Below are positions 59,593-64,000 of a stretch of DNA of 64,000 nucleotides, piece after piece. The stretch is taken from contig NZ_JAHHIU010000078.1 of assembly GCF_024539815.1 (NCBI RefSeq), forward strand, positions 62,001 through 126,000. The letters run 5' to 3'. Each line of letters begins with the position of its first letter. Position 1 is the first letter of the stretch. Position numbers and translations under genes: made by a program. The notes under the pieces are model-generated. The model worked only from the letters and a program-made list of their open reading frames with translations. It was not told the origin of the DNA and did no database searches. The DNA is from Streptomyces hayashii (GTDB lineage: Bacteria > Actinomycetota > Actinomycetes > Streptomycetales > Streptomycetaceae).

Positions 59593-60213
59593 TTACAAAC
59601 CCTCCAGTGCATCTGCCGCATAGCGTGCGGCGTCGTCCATACTCCGGCGTCGTTGAGGCTTGTCGGGCGACTTGTCCGCCTCGTCGTCCGGCACCGGCTC
59701 TAGACCGAGATCATCCCGACGCTGTTCAAGGTCCGCGATGAGGTTCTGCACCTCGTCGGGCGGCATGCCGTTCAGCAGTGCGAGAACTCGGCGTACCTGA
59801 GGATCCTCGAAGGCCTCCAGGGCCTTGAGATCGCCATAGGTGTTGTGCGGCAGAAGATGTGCGGGTGGGACGCCGCCGAGAGCTTCGCACAGTGCCAGGA
59901 TGGTGCCCACCGTCGGGTTGTCCTGGGAACCCTTGGCCAATTTGGCGATGGCGGCGTGAGACACCGACGGGTGCTCGCCCGGCAGTGCGTCGACGGCGGC
60001 AGACAGCGTGCGCGACGAGAACGCGCGGCCTTTGGCATCGCGGCGGGCGGCCATCAACGCGCTAAGTCTCTCCGCCAGAGGGCGGCGGCCGCGCCTCAGC
60101 ACAGGCAGGGATTGCCGGACAGGGCCTGGGGGCCGTCCTGCTGCAGGCTGTACACCACTATGTATCGGTCTCTCACTCAGGCGGGGTTCGGTGCTGTGTA
60201 TTTTAGTTGACAT
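59593..60213 (-). CDS. XRE-family helix-turn-helix regulator
   Basis: 206 residues. Helix-turn-helix region at ~45-115: LAERLSALMAARRDAKGRAFSSRTLSAAV, SHAAIAKLAKGSQDNPTVGTILALCEALG. The C-terminal half is helical with a charged tail. Precedes and probably co-regulates the multipass membrane protein. The ATG at 60213 has a weak ribosome site; an internal start is possible. The 640 bp between this gene and the PucR-type gene contain no supported coding sequence. Confidence 0.8.
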   Translation of the reverse strand: MSTKIHSTEPRLSERPIHSGVQPAAGRPPGPVRQSLPVLRRGRRPLAERLSALMAARRDAKGRAFSSRTLSAAVDALPGEHPSVSHAAIAKLAKGSQDNPTVGTILALCEALGGVPPAHLLPHNTYGDLKALEAFEDPQVRRVLALLNGMPPDEVQNLIADLEQRRDDLGLEPVPDDEADKSPDKPQRRRSMDDAARYAADALEGL

Positions 60214-60850
60214 AGCCGGGGGCGCAAGGCAGGATCACGATAGGGTGAATGAAACCCTGCGCAGCAGATTGATTACTGACCGTAACGACTGTAGTGCGGG
60301 AATGATCTCCTGGGTGCTGGGTCCCCAGTAGCCCGAAGAGTTGGACACGACGGCGGTGGATGCGGCGTTGGTGTTTGCCGAACTGCGGCTCACGCTCGCA
60401 GTTCGGGCGCTGCACCGGCAGGGGGAAGAGTTGAGGATGGAGCTGGCATCCAACAGCAGTGACCATGCTGGCCGGGATGTGCGGGGAGAGTCAGCCATGG
60501 CGCGTGCTCTTCGTGAACGCCGCTGCTCTCGACGGGGGAGGGTGAGCGCCGGGGGAGGGGCTCGTCCGTGCCCTCGCGTGACTCCCCGCCGGGCGCAACT
60601 GGCCCGCGCCCGCAGATGGCGCCGGGCCGAGCGCCTCGTGCATCCCGCGGGACGCCGTCTCGAGCGGGCGGCACCTCCACGCCCCCGGCTTCTTCTTGCT
60701 GGCGCGCGGGTGGGTCAAAGCGCACCTCCAGGACCAGTAATGCGAATCGACGGAAGCGGAGCCATGAGGTCGTGATCACTGAGTGTCTGTGCCGGCCAGC
60801 CGGTAGCGGAGGCACTTCACGACCTCGTCCCGACTCCCGAGGAGCGCACC

Positions 60851-62764
60851 ATGCTGACTCTGGGCTCACTGCCCACTGACCGGCCGGAACTCGAACTGAC
60901 ATTCGTAGCAAGCGGTTCCTTGCGTGCCCAGACCGCGGAGATCACCGGCGTGGTGACGGTGACGCCGGAGCAGCTGCTGGAAGACGGTGTCCCGTCGGCT
61001 CTGCCTGACGGCTCGCTCGTCTTGATCACCGGAATTTCTCCCTTCCGCCTGCGTGGCCGTATCACCACGGTTCTCGATCTGTTGCTGCAGCGGATGAGCC
61101 GGGACGGCGGCGCAGGTCTGGCCGTCAGTGCAGCTCCCGGGGCGCGCCAGCCGTTCCCCCCGGTCATCGTGGACCGGGCCAGTGGGCTGGGCATCGCCCT
61201 GCTGATCACGTCTGCTCCCACCGAGTGCTGGGAAGGCGTGCATGAGGAGATCCAGCAGTCCCGCCTGAGGTTCGCTGAGCGTCGTGCCGCCCAACTCAGC
61301 TCCCTGGTACAGGAGTTGCCGGCCCAGCTGGCCGATTCCAGGGCCATGCAGCGCATCGCGGACTGGCTCGCCCGGGTCCTCGACTGCCAGGTTCTGGTCA
61401 GCGAACCGGAGCGGGTCCTCGCCGCCTCACCGGCCACGGCAGCAGAGCAGCTGGCTCAGGCCATCATCCGGCAGTCCGTCGACGGAGTTCTCCCCGAGAC
61501 GCTCTCCGGACCCCACACCCAGCTCATCTCGCTCGCCCCGGCCTCGGCCGCGGACACCGTACTCGCGGTGGCCCGCAGAACCCCATTCGACGAGGCGGAT
61601 CTGCGGTTGCTGCGTCATGCGGCGAAACTCCTGGGCCTCGTGGACCAGGCGCACCGCGAATACCGGGCAGCCTCCGGTGCCTCCCAAGCGGCGCGCAGCG
61701 CAGCGTTCGAGCTTCTTCTAGACGGCGAGGTTGAAAAGGCGCGGCGTGTCATGGCCAATTTGGCGCCCGGACTTCTGGAAACGGAAACCGCCCGCGTCTT
61801 CGTTGTGGAGACCCAGCCGTCACGCCGGGAGCTGACTGTCCGCCGCTGCAGGACATCTGTCGGCCAGCATGCCCTCGTCGTGCCTGCCCCGAGAGACGAC
61901 CGGCGGATACTGATCGTGCAGCCGATCCGCCCCGACGAGGATTCCGGGGAGGATGTCTCCGCCGAACTCACCCGCCTGGTGGGCGCATTGGGGCCGCCGT
62001 CGTCTCTGGGGGGCAGCGGGGTCTACTCCATGGCCCTGCTCGCCGACGCACTTCACGAGGCCATCACCGCCCAGAGGTTTGCCGCCTTCCAGCCTGACTC
62101 CGTGGCCCTCTCCGTGCACGGCTCCGACCTCGTCAGTCTCCTGCCGCAGGCGGAAGCGCAACACTGGGCCCGCCGCCTGCTGCACCCGCTGATGCGCGAC
62201 GAGACGCAGTGGGAGTCCATGCGCGAAACCCTTCCGGCCGCCCTCGCCTACCCATACACGGTGGCCGCCCGCCGACTGCGCCTGCACCGCAACACGGTCA
62301 TGCGCCGCGCCTCACGAGCCGCCGAACTCCTACGCATGGACTTCACGTCCATAAGCGACCGCATAGCCGTCGCCCTGGCCATGGAACTGGTCACGCAACG
62401 AGAGGGTTCCGCCTCTCCGCGGCTGGCCGGTGCGGAACCGCCCTCCTTGGCGCGGCTGTTGGACACTCCCCAGGTACACGCCTGGGCACAGACCTTGGTC
62501 AGACCGGTCCAGGCAGACCGGCGTGACCTCCAGTCCACGGCGCTCGCCTGGCTCACCTTCGACACGCACGTCGAGCCGGCAGCCCGCGCGCTCGGTCTCT
62601 CCGAGGTCACAGTGCGTTCCCATCTGCGGGCCGTGGAGAACCACATGCAGCGCGATCTCGCCACCCTCGCGGGCGTACGCGATCTGCAGTTCTCACTTCA
62701 TGTCGTCACGGGCCAGCCTGATCTGCCCTCAGATCAGCAAGGACTGTCTGTCGTTGCCTGCTGA
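60851..62764 (+). CDS. PucR-family transcriptional regulator
   Basis: 637 residues; GGAG precedes the ATG. The N-terminal ~120 residues resemble the PucR purine-catabolism regulator domain (ELTFVASGSLRAQTAEITGVVTVTP... LVLITGISPFR). The C-terminus holds a PucR-type helix-turn-helix (YPYTVAARRLRLHRNTVMRR) and a second one (HVEPAARALGLSEVTVRSHLRAVENH). Converges on the ligase gene 52 bp downstream. Ligand unknown. Confidence 0.8.
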   Translation: MLTLGSLPTDRPELELTFVASGSLRAQTAEITGVVTVTPEQLLEDGVPSALPDGSLVLITGISPFRLRGRITTVLDLLLQRMSRDGGAGLAVSAAPGARQPFPPVIVDRASGLGIALLITSAPTECWEGVHEEIQQSRLRFAERRAAQLSSLVQELPAQLADSRAMQRIADWLARVLDCQVLVSEPERVLAASPATAAEQLAQAIIRQSVDGVLPETLSGPHTQLISLAPASAADTVLAVARRTPFDEADLRLLRHAAKLLGLVDQAHREYRAASGASQAARSAAFELLLDGEVEKARRVMANLAPGLLETETARVFVVETQPSRRELTVRRCRTSVGQHALVVPAPRDDRRILIVQPIRPDEDSGEDVSAELTRLVGALGPPSSLGGSGVYSMALLADALHEAITAQRFAAFQPDSVALSVHGSDLVSLLPQAEAQHWARRLLHPLMRDETQWESMRETLPAALAYPYTVAARRLRLHRNTVMRRASRAAELLRMDFTSISDRIAVALAMELVTQREGSASPRLAGAEPPSLARLLDTPQVHAWAQTLVRPVQADRRDLQSTALAWLTFDTHVEPAARALGLSEVTVRSHLRAVENHMQRDLATLAGVRDLQFSLHVVTGQPDLPSDQQGLSVVAC

Positions 62765-62816
62765 GCGCCTCGGCGTCACAGAACTCGGCGTGAGAGAGAC
62801 CCCTCCTTTTTCTTCC

Positions 62817-63803
62817 TCATGTGGCCGGCCTTCGCAGCGCGTCGAGGGGCGGCACGTCTTCGACGGCCATGTCCGCACGCACCCGCACAAAGCGCACAGG
62901 GTGGCGCAGACGGCCGCGGGCGTCCCGGGAGACATCCACGCTGATCTCGACGACGGTCTCCGGAACGACCAGAGACACCTGCAGTTTCTCCCGTGATCCC
63001 CAGCCGGCGGAGAAAGACCATCCGGCCCACGGGTGATCCGCTACCGGGCGCAAGAGACCCCCCATGATCTGAGCCTGAACTCCCGGCAAGGCGCTCGTGC
63101 GTCCCGCATACTGCAGTCGTCCGTCGAAGTCGTGCCGGCCGAGCAGCAGTGTCCGGGGACGGTGGGGCGCCCCGGTGACCGCACCGACGATCATCTCCAG
63201 GGTGTCGCGCACCCGGAACTTCCGCCAGGAGCGTTCTCCTGGCCGATAGCTTTCGCCGCCGTCCTTGAACACGCAGCCTTCCACGCCGGCCACGGACCAG
63301 GCCAGCCACCCTCGGGCCACTTCGGCATCGTTTGTTGACGGGCACAACGTCCACGGCGCAGCCAGCCCCTCCCGCTGGAACAGGGTTTCGAGTGCCCGCC
63401 GTCTCTCGACGTATGAGCGTTCGCGCAGGCTCTGGCCCTCGACGTGGAGCAGGTCGAACACGACGTAGTGGGCCGGCTGGGCAGCCGCGGCCTGCTGAGC
63501 GACGGCGCCCCGGCGGTGCAACCGCTGCGTGAGCCGCCCGAACGCGAGCCTGTTCTCCTCCCACACGACCAATTCGCCGTCGAAGACGACGGAAAAGGGC
63601 AACCGCCGAAGGGCTGAGGTGATCTCCGGAAAGGCCGCGGATAGATCACTGCCCGTGCGCGAGCGCAGCACCGTAGGACCGGTAGCATCGTGTGCCGCGA
63701 ACGCCCGGAAGCCATCCCATTTCGGTTCGGCAAACCAGTTCAAGGGAAGTGCAAACGTCTCGACGGGATTCGCCAGCATTGGCTCGGAGGGAAGGTCGAT
63801 CAC
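62817..63803 (-). CDS. ATP-dependent DNA ligase (LigC/LigD-ligase type)
   Basis: 328 residues. Adenylation motif EPKWDGFRAF with the nucleophilic lysine K28, motif III-like SVVFDGELVVW, YVVFDLLHVEG, EGCVFKDGGESY (motif IV) and WRKFRV (motif V), followed by the OB domain (MIVGAVTG...RTLLLGRHD). This is the minimal ligase of the non-homologous end-joining type common in actinobacteria. No ku or polymerase domain is adjacent in the window. The first ~200 bp upstream are non-coding to the window end as far as I can see. Confidence 0.9.
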   Translation of the reverse strand: MIDLPSEPMLANPVETFALPLNWFAEPKWDGFRAFAAHDATGPTVLRSRTGSDLSAAFPEITSALRRLPFSVVFDGELVVWEENRLAFGRLTQRLHRRGAVAQQAAAAQPAHYVVFDLLHVEGQSLRERSYVERRRALETLFQREGLAAPWTLCPSTNDAEVARGWLAWSVAGVEGCVFKDGGESYRPGERSWRKFRVRDTLEMIVGAVTGAPHRPRTLLLGRHDFDGRLQYAGRTSALPGVQAQIMGGLLRPVADHPWAGWSFSAGWGSREKLQVSLVVPETVVEISVDVSRDARGRLRHPVRFVRVRADMAVEDVPPLDALRRPAT

Positions 63804-64000
63804 ATCGGAGGGCTACCACAAACGCCTCGCGGGACGAAGGAAGACACGAGGAAAAACGGCTCGTCAGTATGGGGTTAGATCACCTTCCACGCCACCGCAA
63901 GAGACCACCGGGAAATGTCTCCTTATCGACCAACCTGCCGTTCGTGGCGTGGTGTTCAGGATGGGGCGGAAGTTTGCCAAGTGATAGACGAGCTACGCGT

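Noticed and set aside
60341..60775. A 144-codon frame between the XRE and PucR-type genes
   Set aside because: Arginine-rich, without a ribosome site or motif; no strand gives a convincing protein here.

Overview
The window is high-GC DNA with Streptomyces-type codon use: third positions are almost all G or C, TGA stops dominate, GTG and TTG starts are frequent, and the DnaA-box consensus is TTGTCCACA. Roughly 2.1-57.5 kb reads as a large plasmid-like mobile element. It is flanked on the left by the 3' end of a gpsA-type glycerol-3-phosphate dehydrogenase gene and an HTTM-like membrane protein gene. On the right lie ordinary Streptomyces genes: a cytochrome P450, an XRE regulator with a multipass membrane protein, a PucR-type regulator and an ATP-dependent DNA ligase. 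I found no capsid, portal, terminase or conjugation gene, so phage-plasmid, linear plasmid and integrated element all remain possible.

Layout. 2.1-5.2 kb: an integrase-like gene without a visible catalytic C-terminus, two small partners and a decayed IS110-family transposase. 5.3-16.8 kb: small accessory genes including a single-stranded DNA-binding protein, zinc-ribbon and membrane-anchored proteins, separated by intrinsic terminators and by a family of mini-hairpins (GATCAGC-NNN-GCTGATC). 16.8-17.2 kb: serine-resolvase remnant. 17.9-21.6 kb: a 1,214-residue protein with a C-terminal PD-(D/E)XK-like nuclease motif. 21.8-24.9 kb (minus strand): a segregation operon with a ribbon-helix-helix protein, an actin-like ParM ATPase, a small protein, an N6-methylase-like protein without motif IV, and another small protein. 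25.0-27.0 kb: mostly non-coding, with GAGAC(A/G)C repeats next to the segregation genes (candidate centromere), GTACCCC repeats and three DnaA boxes (candidate origin). 27.1-31.8 kb: a SLOG-domain protein, a plasmid Lsr2, a RecJ-like DHH exonuclease and a CPBP protease. 31.9-33.1 kb: non-coding region with about 11 GTACCAC motifs in inverted and direct array (second candidate origin or operator cluster). 33.2-43.4 kb: replication core with an SF3 helicase, family B DNA polymerase, VRR-NUC nuclease and SNF2 helicase. 43.5-57.5 kb: small unknown genes plus a glutaredoxin-like protein, an intact-looking RarA coding body with a frameshifted 5' end, a truncated second rarA, and a PAPS-reductase-like PP-loop protein.

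Working together, polymerase B, SF3 helicase, SSB, RecJ-like nuclease, VRR-NUC, SNF2 and RarA could form a largely self-sufficient replication and repair set. ParM, the RHH protein and the nearby repeats would segregate the element, and Lsr2 would tune its transcription. The long replication genes are intact, while several small accessory genes carry in-frame stops (mostly TAG) or frameshifts. This pattern fits selective decay better than random sequencing error; recoding is a less likely alternative.
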